Positions 45,382-54,820 of a stretch of DNA of 64,000 nt are shown here, one piece after another. The first letter of the stretch is position 1. Every line of letters begins with the position of its first letter. The notes under the pieces are model-generated. The model worked only from the letters and a program-made list of their open reading frames with translations, ran no database searches and had not been told where the DNA came from. The translations under genes and the position numbers were made by a program. Origin of the DNA: Candidatus Saccharimonadota bacterium (lineage in GTDB: Bacteria; Patescibacteriota; Saccharimonadia; Saccharimonadales; Saccharimonadaceae); NCBI GenBank assembly GCA_028286395.1, contig JAQBRS010000005.1, forward strand, positions 124,001 through 188,000, given 5' to 3'.

Positions 45382-46148
45382 TCTTCGACAGGACGACCGT
45401 TCTTGAATGCTTCAACAGCGTTGTTCAATGTTGCAATGTGTTGTCTTGGGTTTGAAACGTACGTAAAGCGATAGGTATTCTCGTCACCCTGGGTACTTAA
45501 CCTAATCGAACCGTAATTAATCATTTGCTGAAGCACGCCTTCTTGGAAGTAGCTCGCATCCTCAATGTTACCAAGGCTGATGGTCTGCTCATGTTGAGAA
45601 AATAAGCTCAGTTGGATTTCTTGGATTACGCTTTCGTTTGTCAGATAGAATTTATTATTCACGTAGACGTAGTAAATAACGAACATGCCGAGTGCAACAA
45701 GTGCGCTAAAAACGAGTAACGGAATAGCTATCGCAGAAGTTTCAGCAAGATTGCCTTGAATCTTCAGTGCATCAACAATTACCGGATAGTTGGAGAGGAT
45801 TGTCAGCGCAACAGTGATAAGAAGCACTCCGACGATAAGGGGAACAATCAACCCAATTGGGTGGCGGCGAACAGCGCTAATCACATACTCATTCTCACTT
45901 AAATTAAGTGCAGGGTACAAGCGACTCGATCGATCGTGTCGCTCCTTGATTTCTTCACTTACCTCTTGTTTGATAGGATCGATTGATCGCACGACATGCA
46001 CCACTTGCTCTACGGCTGGTTGGCTGAGCGTTGTTGGTGCAGGCGCCACGGGTGGGTGTGCATAAAGCGGACGACCCTGCGCATCATAGGCAACGGGCTG
46101 ATCATAATTCTCTGAAGTTGGGTCTGTTGTCGATTCGTCGGAGTTCAT
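45378..46148 (-). CDS. Membrane protein with bacterial PH (bPH2/YdbS-like) domain
   Basis: 256 residues. A Pro/Gln-rich cytoplasmic start (1-75), two membrane helices (about 97-117 and 138-162), then a PH-like domain (165-250): 'YVYVNNKFYLTNESVIQEIQLSLFSQHEQTISLGNIEDASYFQEG'-type core and 'IRLSTQGDENTYRFTYVSNP'. These are typical of YdbS/YdbT-like proteins of unknown function. It overlaps the prepilin gene end by 4 bases. Confidence 0.8.
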   Translation of the reverse strand: MNSDESTTDPTSENYDQPVAYDAQGRPLYAHPPVAPAPTTLSQPAVEQVVHVVRSIDPIKQEVSEEIKERHDRSSRLYPALNLSENEYVISAVRRHPIGLIVPLIVGVLLITVALTILSNYPVIVDALKIQGNLAETSAIAIPLLVFSALVALGMFVIYYVYVNNKFYLTNESVIQEIQLSLFSQHEQTISLGNIEDASYFQEGVLQQMINYGSIRLSTQGDENTYRFTYVSNPRQHIATLNNAVEAFKNGRPVED

Positions 46149-46164
46149 ACTGTTATTATAGCAA

Positions 46165-47184
46165 TTAAGCCGCAGGTTCTTCGGGTATTTTACCGATGTG
46201 CTTGTATGCCTTCATTGTTGCGCGTCGCCCACGCGGTGTTCGCTCAATGAATCCGATTTGTAACAGATACGGTTCGTAGAAATCTTCAATCGTCGTTGCC
46301 TCGTCACCCGTGAGTGCCGCAAGCGTATTTAACCCGACAGGTTCACTGCCATAGTTATCGATCATGTGGGTCAAAAGGTTTCGATCACCTGGATCGAGTC
46401 CTAGTTCGTCGATTTCGAGGAGTTCTAGTGCTTTTTTCGTAATGACCGTGTCGATAATTCCATCACCATTCACATCAGCATAATCACGAACACGTTTCAA
46501 CAGACGATTTGCGATACGTGGCGTCAAACGAGCCCTGGTCGAAAGTGAGGCAGCCGATGCTTCGTCGATCTTGCTTCCAAGAATATTTGCTGCACGCATA
46601 ATAATTCGGCTGATTTCATCCGTTTCATAAAATTCGAGGCGATAAATGTGACCAAAGCGATCACGAAGCGGCGCGGCCAATGCGCCAGCACGAGTCGTCG
46701 CGCCAATCACGGTGAATTTTGGTAAGTCGAGGCGAACACTTCGCGCAGCCGGACCTTTGCCAATCATAATGTCGAGTTTATAATCTTCCATCGCTGAATA
46801 CAGGACCTCTTCAACCGTTCGTCCCAAGCGGTGAATCTCATCAATGAATAAAATGTCGCCGTCTTGGAGGTTCGTCAGGATACTAGCAAGGTCACCAGCT
46901 TTTTCAATAGCAGGACCGGAGGTGACGCGAATGCTCTTTCCCATTTCATTAGCAATCACTGTCGCCATTGTTGTCTTACCAAGTCCGGGGGGACCATTTA
47001 GCAAAATGTGGTCGAGTGGTTCACTGCGCATCTTGGCCGCTTCAATTGCCAGCTTGAGGTTCTTTTTCAGTCGATCTTGTCCGATATATTCATCGAAGGT
47101 TGCTGGACGAAGGCTAATCTCAATAATCTGCTCAATCTCGTCGTCTTCGTGATCACTGGTGTCAACAATGCGTTCAATCGCCAT
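46165..47184 (-). CDS. ruvB: Holliday junction helicase RuvB
   Basis: 339 residues, AAA+ motor: '[12 protein letters not shown]', Walker [10 protein letters not shown] (about 64-72), Walker B '[10 protein letters not shown]', sensor 1 'IGATTRAG' and the C-terminal winged helix with 'RTPRGR'. It moves Holliday junctions with RuvA. Its start overlaps the ruvA stop by 1 base. Confidence 0.97.
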   Translation of the reverse strand: MAIERIVDTSDHEDDEIEQIIEISLRPATFDEYIGQDRLKKNLKLAIEAAKMRSEPLDHILLNGPPGLGKTTMATVIANEMGKSIRVTSGPAIEKAGDLASILTNLQDGDILFIDEIHRLGRTVEEVLYSAMEDYKLDIMIGKGPAARSVRLDLPKFTVIGATTRAGALAAPLRDRFGHIYRLEFYETDEISRIIMRAANILGSKIDEASAASLSTRARLTPRIANRLLKRVRDYADVNGDGIIDTVITKKALELLEIDELGLDPGDRNLLTHMIDNYGSEPVGLNTLAALTGDEATTIEDFYEPYLLQIGFIERTPRGRRATMKAYKHIGKIPEEPAA

Positions 47185-47759
47185 TAGCTTTGGCCCTTCA
47201 AGGCAAGTGTCACCCGTTGCGCAGTCGGAAGATCAGCGGAAACTGATTCAAGCGCCGACATCGCATCACCCAAGCTGTAGCCCAATGCCATTAAGGCTTC
47301 AAGTGCTTCGTCACCAATCGGCGCAACTGACGTACCGCTGGCGTGTGCAACGTTCACCGCCAGGCCGACCTTATCGGAGAGATCGACAACCACACGTTCG
47401 GCTGTCTTTTTACCCACACCGCTCGCCTTCGTGATGAATCCGCTGTCACTATTCGCAATTGCGTTACGGACAATCTCACTTTCGCCAAGACTAAGAATCG
47501 CAAGGGCCGCTTTTGGACCAACGCCTTGAACGGTAATCAGCATTTCAAATAATTTCTTTGCCGTTAAAGATGAGAAACCGAAAAGTTCCTGCGACTGTTC
47601 ACGGATGTGATGATACGTATAAAACTTTACGGGCTCACCCAATAGAGCTCGGTCAAAATCACCAGTTGGCACTTGCACTTCATACCCAATATCGTGAACG
47701 TCAACGATCACCGAGTTCGCAAATTTTTCAGCCACTACTCCAGAAACATGCGCAATCAT
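47184..47759 (-). CDS. ruvA: Holliday junction-binding protein RuvA
   Basis: 191 residues from ATG 47759 (MIAHVSG, the family start). OB fold (1-62), helix-hairpin-helix region with '[16 protein letters not shown]' and '[16 protein letters not shown]', and a C-terminal UBA-like domain (about 148-190, '[17 protein letters not shown]') that binds RuvB. Complete. Confidence 0.95.
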   Translation of the reverse strand: MIAHVSGVVAEKFANSVIVDVHDIGYEVQVPTGDFDRALLGEPVKFYTYHHIREQSQELFGFSSLTAKKLFEMLITVQGVGPKAALAILSLGESEIVRNAIANSDSGFITKASGVGKKTAERVVVDLSDKVGLAVNVAHASGTSVAPIGDEALEALMALGYSLGDAMSALESVSADLPTAQRVTLALKGQS

Positions 47760-47848
47760 ACGTCTATTATGACACAACCCGCCTCAGTCTGTACGCCCTC
47801 CGAAAAAAGTTAATCATGGCGCAAGATCTGCGGCCTATAGTTTGAAGC

Positions 47849-48454
47849 ATGCAGAGCTTTCTCCACGGCGCGTTACATCATGACAGCGGCTATTTCCACG
47901 TCTGGATCAGTAGTACCCGGAACGGTCTCTTCTTCGCGAGTGACGAGGATAAAGCATTCTTTATCAGTCTCATACAAGATGCTCTTTCACCCCGAAAGAA
48001 ATTAGACGAAATAAATATAAAACCGAGTGGCTATTCTTCGGAGATTGACCTGCTTGCATTCTCGTTGACCGAGACTGGCGTTCACCTTCTTGTACATACG
48101 GCACGAAAAGTAGCAATTGAAGAGTTTGGACAGATCCTGCTTTTGTCCTACGAAGAATACCTTTACGCACAGCACACTGTTAGCATTCTCCCTTTCGATA
48201 GCATCTTTGTTTTCGATAAGCTTTTAGGCCGCCATGAAGCGTTGAATGTTTCCAGGGAAATTCATTTGCTTCACGAAGACTGGCGTGGCGATCGATACTC
48301 AAGTATCGGGTTCTACCTGGATGATCGGCGTGGCGATTGGATGCGCCCGTACCGCCTCACGTCTTTATTCGACAATAAACCTCGCAACTATCTGCGATTC
48401 ATACGAAGTCAAGCCACAGAAAGCGATCGCGTGTTTGAATATATCGAGACTTAG
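47849..48454 (+). CDS. Degenerate REP-associated (Y1) transposase-like protein
   Basis: 201 residues. The order 'YFHVWISSTRNGLFFASDEDKAFFISLIQDAL' then 'IDLLAFSLTETGVHLLVH' follows the REP-associated tyrosine-transposase fold. The hallmark HUH motif (usually NHVHLL) reads TGVHLL: the first metal-binding histidine is gone. It is therefore probably not an active DNA-nicking enzyme, and may be domesticated. It sits in reverse orientation between ruvA and ruvC, overlapping ruvC by 4 bases at its end. TATAGT (47836-47841) is 7 bases from the ATG. Confidence 0.65.
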   Translation: MQSFLHGALHHDSGYFHVWISSTRNGLFFASDEDKAFFISLIQDALSPRKKLDEINIKPSGYSSEIDLLAFSLTETGVHLLVHTARKVAIEEFGQILLLSYEEYLYAQHTVSILPFDSIFVFDKLLGRHEALNVSREIHLLHEDWRGDRYSSIGFYLDDRRGDWMRPYRLTSLFDNKPRNYLRFIRSQATESDRVFEYIET

Positions 48455-48930
48455 TCTTTTAGTCGACTCATGAGCGAGTGGGTAATTGCCGCAGCGAGCG
48501 CGTCCGCACAGTCGTCCGGTTTCGGCACTTCTTTAAGGCCAAGTTGAATACGGACCATTTCCTGGACCTGTTTTTTGTCTGCCTTTCCGTAACCAGTCAA
48601 TGACTGCTTAATTTGCGGAGGCGTGTACTCGGAAATAGGAAGGTGGGCCTTACGTGCGACCAACATAGCAACGCCGCGAGCTTCGGCCACCGTCATCGCG
48701 GTTGTGACGTTATTCGTAAAGAAGAGTTTCTCTATCGAAAATTCATCGGGCTTTGTTTCGATAATAATTTCTGTCAGCCCATCAAATATTTCTTCAAGTC
48801 GTTCATCATGCGGCGTATGTGGCGCGGTTCGAATCACTCCAGCTGTCACCATTTTGAACTTATTATTCACTACATCAATAACACCAAATCCTAAAATACC
48901 CGTTCCTGGATCGATGCCGATGATTCTCAT
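48451..48930 (-). CDS. ruvC: Holliday junction resolvase RuvC
   Basis: 159 residues. RNase H-like fold: 'IGIDPGTGILGFG' (Asp7), 'FSIEKLFFTNNVTTAM' (Glu), 'EYTPPQIKQSLTGYGKADKKQV', and the final 'PKPDDCADALAAAITH' with the last catalytic acids. It cuts junctions moved by RuvAB. Normal length. Confidence 0.95.
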   Translation of the reverse strand: MRIIGIDPGTGILGFGVIDVVNNKFKMVTAGVIRTAPHTPHDERLEEIFDGLTEIIIETKPDEFSIEKLFFTNNVTTAMTVAEARGVAMLVARKAHLPISEYTPPQIKQSLTGYGKADKKQVQEMVRIQLGLKEVPKPDDCADALAAAITHSLMSRLKD

Positions 48931-48944
48931 GTCACTAGTATATG

Positions 48945-50534
48945 TTACTTGCGAACGCGAACAAACCGAGTAACGTTTCTGTGCGTCTTTTTGAAGAACT
49001 TTCCTATCTCATCGTGCCATTCCCAAACCCCATAGCCAAGCGCAAGAACCAGCACTCCACCTACCGCAGCTAGCGCGTACCAGTTTCCCCCGCTTTTCGT
49101 CTCAGCACCAAGTACGCCATAATCCGCACTCGGCATTTTCGTAATTGTTCGACAGCGATTCGTATCGGGATTACGTTCTTGGCCTTCTTTGCATGACGCC
49201 GGTGTTGTCGTGACAATCTTCCGACAACGATTCGTTTCCGGGTTTCGTTCTTCATCCGCATCACAAGGAACGATCGTTTTTACTTCGGACGCGATGTTAC
49301 GACAGCGATTCGTTTCCTCGCTGCGGTATTGCCCGTCTTTACAGGGCGTCACCGCTCCAACAAGCGAGGTCAAGAGTCGACAGCGGTTAGTCTCAAGGCT
49401 ACGATACTGATTGTCAGCGCATGGTTGTAATGCCGTCGTGACTGAGCCTTCAATCACAGGCTTGTCACTTGAAACGATATTCACAAGATTAGGCGTCGGA
49501 TTATTGGTATATACCCACTCGTCATTAATGTCAGCCCAGCTTTGGCCATCTTTTGGATCCGTATACGCAGGCGCTTCATACACGACTGTTCCGTCCTGTA
49601 GCGCAATGGTGATACGACTCGAAGAATTAAGGAGTGTAAATGGCATATCGCTATTTGAGAAACTCAGATGTTCACCAGCCGCAATCACGCTTCCTGTTGG
49701 AAAGTTATATTCGCCCTCGTCGTTAAATCCAACATACAGTTTGTAATCCGTAAGATCAACCGAAACGTCATTTGGATTAAAAAGTTCAATAAACTCATTA
49801 CCTTCATCACTCCCGACGGCATTTGGTAACACCTCGCTAATCGTGAGTTGCATGAAACTACGAGCGACACACTCACCCGCTGGGCCCAGCTCTTTACCCG
49901 AAGGCATAACTGGTTGGATACCATCTATATTCGGACAGACATCCACGATTGTTGTATCCAAGGTAGTTTGATCGTGAGGAATTGCCCCCGCAATCGTTAT
50001 CGCCCAATCGGTGGCGAGATCACTATCTTGATATATGACTGGGGACCCAGTACCATGACGTTCAAATTGCATCCCGCCAGCAAGTGACGTCGTCCATGAC
50101 TGACGGTCAACCACCGCACCCGCATGATCAAGCAAAGAAACCGTATCGCTTCCGCCTGTAATACTCCCGCTACTTTGACTGATCGGAACATACGTCATCG
50201 TCACCGTTCCAATAGGTTGCGAAATTGCAAGCGCGCTCGACGCCGCATTAGCATAAGAATGAGCAGGAAGGTATATTGCCTGCCCTCCCACAGGCGCGAC
50301 GAAACACACAATAACCAGATTGCTTTTATTAGTGAGACACCACCCAGTAATATCAACTTCTTCGGACGAATTATTATAGATAGCGATAAATTCTTGAGTT
50401 GCCACGCCAACCCCACCCGCCTGAATGTGAGAAATCACGAGACCAGCTGAAGTGGCGTACGTTGGGGAACCAACATACGCACTCGATAGGAGAACTACCA
50501 CACTCACCAGAAACCCGAGAAACACTTTCAGCAT
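48945..50534 (-). CDS. Surface protein with two lamin-tail domains and four ETNRCR repeats
   Basis: 529 residues. Signal peptide (1-28), a first lamin-tail-like domain (about 31-165, 'QEFIAIYNNSSEEVDITGW') and a second (about 230-345, 'NEFIELFNPNDVSVDLTDYKL'). Four tandem repeats of about 23 residues follow (375-465), each of the form C-x5-R-x2-E/D-TNRCR. One membrane helix (about 485-505) and a basic tail end it. LTD modules occur in secreted proteins; function unknown. It probably stands on the surface with a cysteine-rich stalk. It lies between yebC and ruvC. Confidence 0.8.
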   Translation of the reverse strand: MLKVFLGFLVSVVVLLSSAYVGSPTYATSAGLVISHIQAGGVGVATQEFIAIYNNSSEEVDITGWCLTNKSNLVIVCFVAPVGGQAIYLPAHSYANAASSALAISQPIGTVTMTYVPISQSSGSITGGSDTVSLLDHAGAVVDRQSWTTSLAGGMQFERHGTGSPVIYQDSDLATDWAITIAGAIPHDQTTLDTTIVDVCPNIDGIQPVMPSGKELGPAGECVARSFMQLTISEVLPNAVGSDEGNEFIELFNPNDVSVDLTDYKLYVGFNDEGEYNFPTGSVIAAGEHLSFSNSDMPFTLLNSSSRITIALQDGTVVYEAPAYTDPKDGQSWADINDEWVYTNNPTPNLVNIVSSDKPVIEGSVTTALQPCADNQYRSLETNRCRLLTSLVGAVTPCKDGQYRSEETNRCRNIASEVKTIVPCDADEERNPETNRCRKIVTTTPASCKEGQERNPDTNRCRTITKMPSADYGVLGAETKSGGNWYALAAVGGVLVLALGYGVWEWHDEIGKFFKKTHRNVTRFVRVRK

Positions 50535-50585
50535 GTTTCTTAGTATAGAAAGTGAATATTAACTAGTTATGAGCTACTGAATGAA

Positions 50586-51305
50586 TTACACGTCGGCAGT
50601 AATATCGGCGTTGGTGTGCACGCTTGTCACATCATCAAGATCATCGAGTGCATCCATAAGTCTCAAGACTTTTGCAGCTTGCTCTGGGTCGCTCACTTCA
50701 ACTGTATTGTTCGGAACGTATTGCAGTTCTGCACCGGTGACGGGAAGCCCTGCTTCAAGGATCGCTGTTCGAACTTTGGCAAGTTCTTTTAGCTCTGTGT
50801 ACACAATCATTGCACCATCTTCTTCGATAGCATCTTCAGCACCAGCATCGAGTACTGTCAAAAGGGCATCTTCGCCACTCACGGCAACATCAATCACGCC
50901 TTTACGCGTAAACTGGAACATCACGCTTCCTGCGTCAGCAATTCGCCCACCGTTTTTAGTCAGCGCGTTTTTTACTTCCGGGAACGTTCGATTTTTGTTG
51001 TCGGTCGCAGTCTCGATAATAATACCAACGCCACCTGGACCCATGGCTTCGTATGAGGTTTCTTCAAGGACAGCTGCATTCTTATCAGCAGCACGGTCAA
51101 TTGCCCGCTGAATGTTCGCTGCCGGCATATTTGCCTGCTTCGCTTTTTCAATTGCCATCTGCAGCGCAGAGTTCATTGAGATATCGGTGCCACTTCGTGC
51201 GGCAATCGCGATTTGATTACCAATCTTTGTGAATACAGCGCCGCGCTTGGCGTCTTTTGCACCTTTTTCTCGTTTAATTGTTGACCATTTGCTGTGTCCA
51301 GACAT
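50586..51305 (-). CDS. yebC: YebC/PmpR family regulator
   Basis: 239 residues: 'MSGHSKWSTIKREKGAKDAKRG' start, 'GPGGVGIIIE', 'FQFTRKGVIDV' and 'YVPNNTVEV', the standard three-domain YebC layout. Members act as transcription regulators and, as shown for some, in relieving ribosome stalling. Its neighbourhood with ruvC/A/B is the usual one in bacteria. Confidence 0.95.
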   Translation of the reverse strand: MSGHSKWSTIKREKGAKDAKRGAVFTKIGNQIAIAARSGTDISMNSALQMAIEKAKQANMPAANIQRAIDRAADKNAAVLEETSYEAMGPGGVGIIIETATDNKNRTFPEVKNALTKNGGRIADAGSVMFQFTRKGVIDVAVSGEDALLTVLDAGAEDAIEEDGAMIVYTELKELAKVRTAILEAGLPVTGAELQYVPNNTVEVSDPEQAAKVLRLMDALDDLDDVTSVHTNADITADV

Positions 51306-51384
51306 AAAGAGTCTCCGTTAGTTCTCGGTAAATATGTTATTAGTATACCAGATGAAGAGGGCTATTTAAAGAGGTGAGCGGGGG

Positions 51385-51591
51385 TTATTTGCCGTAGGCA
51401 GAGTTGCCGTAGCCGTTGCCTTCTTTTGAGCCGTTACTCGAAACAGTTGTTGTTCCGCGACTCCCGAGGACCATACGAAGCAAGCCAGTGACACCGATAA
51501 CACCAAGCACAACAGTACCCGCATACTTCAAAAAATCTTTGCGATCCATCTTTTCCTGTAGTAATGCGTCAATTTGATTCTTGATTGCCAC
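51385..51591 (-). CDS. Small membrane protein with Gly/Tyr-rich end
   Basis: 68 residues: a charged N-terminal helix, 'MDRKDFLKYAGTVVLGVIGVTGLLRMVLG' membrane segment (about 18-42), and a Ser/Gly/Asn-rich end 'GNGYGNSAYGK'. The N-terminus resembles a signal of the 'RKDFLK' type but lacks the twin arginine. No family recognised. Confidence 0.6.
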   Translation of the reverse strand: MAIKNQIDALLQEKMDRKDFLKYAGTVVLGVIGVTGLLRMVLGSRGTTTVSSNGSKEGNGYGNSAYGK

Positions 51592-51648
51592 GAGCTCATC
51601 CTCTATTTATGCTTATAGTTAACCAGAAACACCCTACTAGCACAAGCC

Positions 51649-52884
51649 TTATAGATAGCGTGTACTCCCAAAAGGAATTTTTTGCTTTACATAGATTCCC
51701 GTCCCAAGCGTATCCGCTGAGTGAACCGTTCGATCACCGTACTTTTTATTGATACCGTCGATCACGTCTGTCACCTGCCGTTCCTGCACAATTTGATCAT
51801 TAAAGAAGCTGATTTGCTGATCGTCAATCGGCTCTAGTTCGTAGCAATGGATCCCAATCTCTTTGACGTCGTCAGGCGCCGTATCAAATAGTCGCTTCGC
51901 TAACATAAAAATTGTTTGATCAGAAGAAAAGGGGAGTTGCGATAGGGTAGAGGAGTGCCAATAGCCCCGCTCCCTTGTTTTTGCATACACGTAAATCCCC
52001 CGCGCTGATTTGTTTTGGACCCGCAGTCGAGACCCAACCGATTCACACAAATGATGCAACCGCTGAGTTATTTCTGCGTGACTAAGGTTGAAACTTTCTA
52101 ATACGTATTGTCGCCCTACCCGTCTGACATCCGTTTCGACGTCATCAACTTCATAGCCTCGCAGACGGTCGTACCACCACCTGCCCACCACGCTTTTAAA
52201 GACAATCCGCTGCAACACCACGGGGTCGGAATCGAGAAATTCAAGTGGCGTAAAAATACCGACACTATGTAAACGATGCTCGTTACGATGCGCGATCCCT
52301 GTCAGGTCAGTCAGCCCCAACGTCGCCAATGTCTCTCGAATGTTAGCTGGCGTAATGACATCCAGCCCGTCCGGTTTATGAAGTCCGGCAGCCGTTTTGG
52401 CGAGAAACCGATTTGTCGCAATCCCAATATTACAGCGCATCCAAATCCCGATTTCGTCCTTCAATCGCTGCTTAATCTCCATACCGATGTCCGCCAAATC
52501 ACGGCCTTGCATCGCAGCAGTCGTATCGTAAAAATCAATGATGCCTTCATCAATACTTTTCATCGTCACATGTGCCGAGTACTCTTTCATAATATCGAGA
52601 AGCCGGTGATAGACGTACCGATATTTCGACGGGTCAGTTTCAACAACTACAAGATCAGGACAAAGCAGCTTCGCATCGCGCACTTTCATTCCCACTTTGA
52701 CACCCATTGCTTTTGCTTCGTAACTTGCCGTGACAAGCGCCGTTTTATCAGTTCGCCGATTAGCAATACCGACCGGCTTTCCGCGAAGCATTGGCCGTGC
52801 CTGTTGCTCAACAGTTGCGAAACAACTATTTAAATCGATATGCATAATCAATGGTCGCTCGTCATTAAACTCAGGCCTATTCAT
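51649..52884 (-). CDS. dinB: Y-family DNA polymerase (DinB/Pol IV-like)
   Basis: 411 residues: palm 'MHIDLNSCFATVEQQARP' (metal-binding Asp), 'VTASYEAKAMGVKVGM', 'KSIDEGIIDF' (the SxDE catalytic acids), 'GIATNRFLAKTAAGLHKPDGL' and HhH thumb; the little-finger domain is present. Copies past lesions at low fidelity. It overlaps by 8 bases a small upstream gene with which it forms a pair. Confidence 0.93.
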   Translation of the reverse strand: MNRPEFNDERPLIMHIDLNSCFATVEQQARPMLRGKPVGIANRRTDKTALVTASYEAKAMGVKVGMKVRDAKLLCPDLVVVETDPSKYRYVYHRLLDIMKEYSAHVTMKSIDEGIIDFYDTTAAMQGRDLADIGMEIKQRLKDEIGIWMRCNIGIATNRFLAKTAAGLHKPDGLDVITPANIRETLATLGLTDLTGIAHRNEHRLHSVGIFTPLEFLDSDPVVLQRIVFKSVVGRWWYDRLRGYEVDDVETDVRRVGRQYVLESFNLSHAEITQRLHHLCESVGSRLRVQNKSARGIYVYAKTRERGYWHSSTLSQLPFSSDQTIFMLAKRLFDTAPDDVKEIGIHCYELEPIDDQQISFFNDQIVQERQVTDVIDGINKKYGDRTVHSADTLGTGIYVKQKIPFGSTRYL

Positions 52885-53143
52885 AGTGATCCGCCTCCAT
52901 CGTCAGGTGCCAGGTGAGTCGTTCACTATCGAACTCTAGTCGATAGTCAGCCCCCCCGTCCGTCACGTCAAACATATGGATTGTCTTTCGCCCCTCATTC
53001 ACAGGATGCCTTAGCCCTAATTCTTGGACTTCGACTTCCCGTCCGCTAGCTCGTCTAAATTTCAGTGGACGACACGGTTGATGGCCACTAGAAAACACAG
53101 CAATTACTTCGACCTGCTCGTTCAAAAAAGTTTCGTCATTCAT
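52877..53143 (-). CDS. Small hypothetical protein paired with the Y-family polymerase
   Basis: 88 residues, beta-rich and soluble ('VEVIAVFSSGHQPCRPLKFRRASGREVEVQ', 'FDVTDGGADYRLEFDSERLTWHL'). AGAGGA precedes the ATG. Overlap with the polymerase gene suggests a shared operon. No family recognised; it could be a polymerase accessory. Confidence 0.7.
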   Translation of the reverse strand: MNDETFLNEQVEVIAVFSSGHQPCRPLKFRRASGREVEVQELGLRHPVNEGRKTIHMFDVTDGGADYRLEFDSERLTWHLTMEADHYE

Positions 53144-53339
53144 TTTAAAATCCTCTAATACTCTCAGTAGTTATGTAGAGAAACGATTTCAAATTGTATT
53201 GCCCGTCCATTCACCCGTTTCATTAGTGAAGGTCCGAAGACAATTGAATGACCGTTCGTGAGGGACGCTTAACTCTATCATGTATTGAGGGAGTCAGTGA
53301 GTATCACGTGGTATGTTTTTATTATAGCACTAACAGTAG

Positions 53340-53368
53340 TTTACATGTGTCAAGATTAGGTAGATAAT
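53340..53368 (+). promoter_or_regulatory. Promoter of the small membrane-protein/coiled-coil pair
   Basis: TTTACA (53340-53345), 17-base spacer, GATAAT (53363-53368), 30 bases before ATG 53399. The rest of the 255-base gap from 53144 shows no gene. Confidence 0.65.
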
Positions 53369-53398
53369 AGCCTTGTTAGCATAAGGAACATTGGTGTT

Positions 53399-53788
53399 AT
53401 GAATCCTCAGCAAATAAACGAGCCCCTGGCTCCAAAGCCACTTCCACAAGCTCCGGTTCCCGAACCGCAACCAGAGCCAGTCGTTCCCTCCGTCAAGAAA
53501 TCTCATCGAAGACTGAACATACTTATCGCAATCATCAGCATACTCGTTATCGGTGGCATTATTGGCGCACTTTTGTATTATGCAAAAACCAAAGACACAA
53601 CATTGACGGCACCGCAGACAACCCAAGCCGTGAAGACCAATCCTGATGTCCAAGCGGTGACCCAAAGCCTCACCAGTAGCTCAAGTAGTGAATCAACTTT
53701 GACGAATACCGACGATAGTGCAGACGGCACCGATGCTAGCACCAGCGCCGGAAATGTAGGAGACAGCGTTGATGAAAACAGTTTCTAG
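53399..53788 (+). CDS. Membrane-anchored Ser/Thr-rich protein
   Basis: 129 residues: a Pro-rich cytoplasmic start (1-35), one membrane helix (about 41-63) and an exposed Ser/Thr/Asp-rich segment. It overlaps the next gene by 17 bases in another frame. No family recognised. Confidence 0.65.
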   Translation: MNPQQINEPLAPKPLPQAPVPEPQPEPVVPSVKKSHRRLNILIAIISILVIGGIIGALLYYAKTKDTTLTAPQTTQAVKTNPDVQAVTQSLTSSSSSESTLTNTDDSADGTDASTSAGNVGDSVDENSF

Positions 53789-54533
53789 AATTCTTAAATT
53801 CGTCGGATCAACTGGACTCGTCGTAAGCCTAGTGGTTGTTTCAAGTGTTCCAACTCATGCTGTTACTAACACGAATTTACTCGCTACCTGTAATCGCATT
53901 TCGTCGCTGTCCGACACAAGTGATGTTGCGATTAAAACTAAGGTTACTAGCATGAATGCCGACTTTACAACTCGGCTCACAAATATTGCCGACCGCACAA
54001 CAACCATTGATCCGAAAGTGGATGAAGCCCGCGCAAAAGCGACTGCAGCTTTTGACGCAAAGGTGACTGCGCTTCAAGAAAAGACTGGCCTTACTGCCAT
54101 ACAAAAAGCAGCAATCAAGACCTATGCGGTTAACATGAACGCAGCTGAGAAAACTCGCGAAACAGCAGTTGATGCGGCTCGGACAACCTACCGTACGGCC
54201 CTGACGAGTGTCGTCACGACACACCAAACCAGCCTGACGAATGCAACGACTACCTACCAAACGTCTGTCACCAATGCATTTGCGACGGCAACAGCTCACT
54301 GTGCCGACAGTACGGCAATCTCAAACCTGAAAACATCCGTCAAAGCAGCTCGGGATATATTCAAATCAACGCGAACTGACGCAAAAGTGACGACCGATAT
54401 CAAAGCCTTAATGGCCACACGAGACGCAGCGATTAAAGCAGCTGACGCCAACTTTACGAAAGCCACAGCAACCTATACTGCAACACTTTCTGCCGTACTT
54501 GATACGACCAGTTCAACGACAAACGCCAAGTAA
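53772..54533 (+). CDS. Secreted coiled-coil protein, Ala/Thr-rich
   Basis: 253 residues from ATG 53772. Signal peptide (1-30, ending THA), then a long helical, Ala/Thr/Lys-rich region with heptad-like spacing and two cysteines (about 37 and 177). The composition suggests an extended helical rod. I do not recognise the family. Overlap with the preceding gene suggests co-translation. Confidence 0.7.
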   Translation: MKTVSRILKFVGSTGLVVSLVVVSSVPTHAVTNTNLLATCNRISSLSDTSDVAIKTKVTSMNADFTTRLTNIADRTTTIDPKVDEARAKATAAFDAKVTALQEKTGLTAIQKAAIKTYAVNMNAAEKTRETAVDAARTTYRTALTSVVTTHQTSLTNATTTYQTSVTNAFATATAHCADSTAISNLKTSVKAARDIFKSTRTDAKVTTDIKALMATRDAAIKAADANFTKATATYTATLSAVLDTTSSTTNAK

Positions 54534-54602
54534 CCCCCATACCTCTGGAAATAAGTGTCAGTTTTTGGTAGAATCATCTCTGTACTCTACGTACGAATTC
54601 AC

Positions 54603-54679
54603 GGCACCGTAGCTCAGTTGGTTAGAGCGCGAGACTCATAAGCTCGAGGTCACAAGTTCAATTCTTGTCGGTGCTACCA
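54603..54679 (+). tRNA. Elongator tRNA-Met (CAU), CCA encoded
   Basis: Acceptor GGCACCG/CGGTGCT (G-U first pair), D-arm AGCTCAGTTGGTTAGAGC, anticodon loop CTCATAA, T-arm TTCAATT, encoded CCA. D-arm and AGGTCACAAG variable region resemble elongator Met, not Ile2. A terminator and a tail-fibre-like gene pair follow. Confidence 0.93.
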
Positions 54680-54688
54680 AGACATTAT

Positions 54689-54721
54689 AAAAAAGAGACA
54701 TCTACGCGATGCCTCTTTTTG
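54689..54721 (+). terminator. Terminator after tRNA-Met
   Basis: AAAAAGAG-a-CATC and GATG-c-CTCTTTTT pair around TACGC. Confidence 0.8.
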
Positions 54722-54820
54722 TATCAAAAAAAGTGTCTATAGAAGGGTATTCAACAAGGCTACTATGCTAATATGGAGTAAGCAAAAGCGTTAATTTGGT
54801 AGAGCAGGTATAGATATAGA

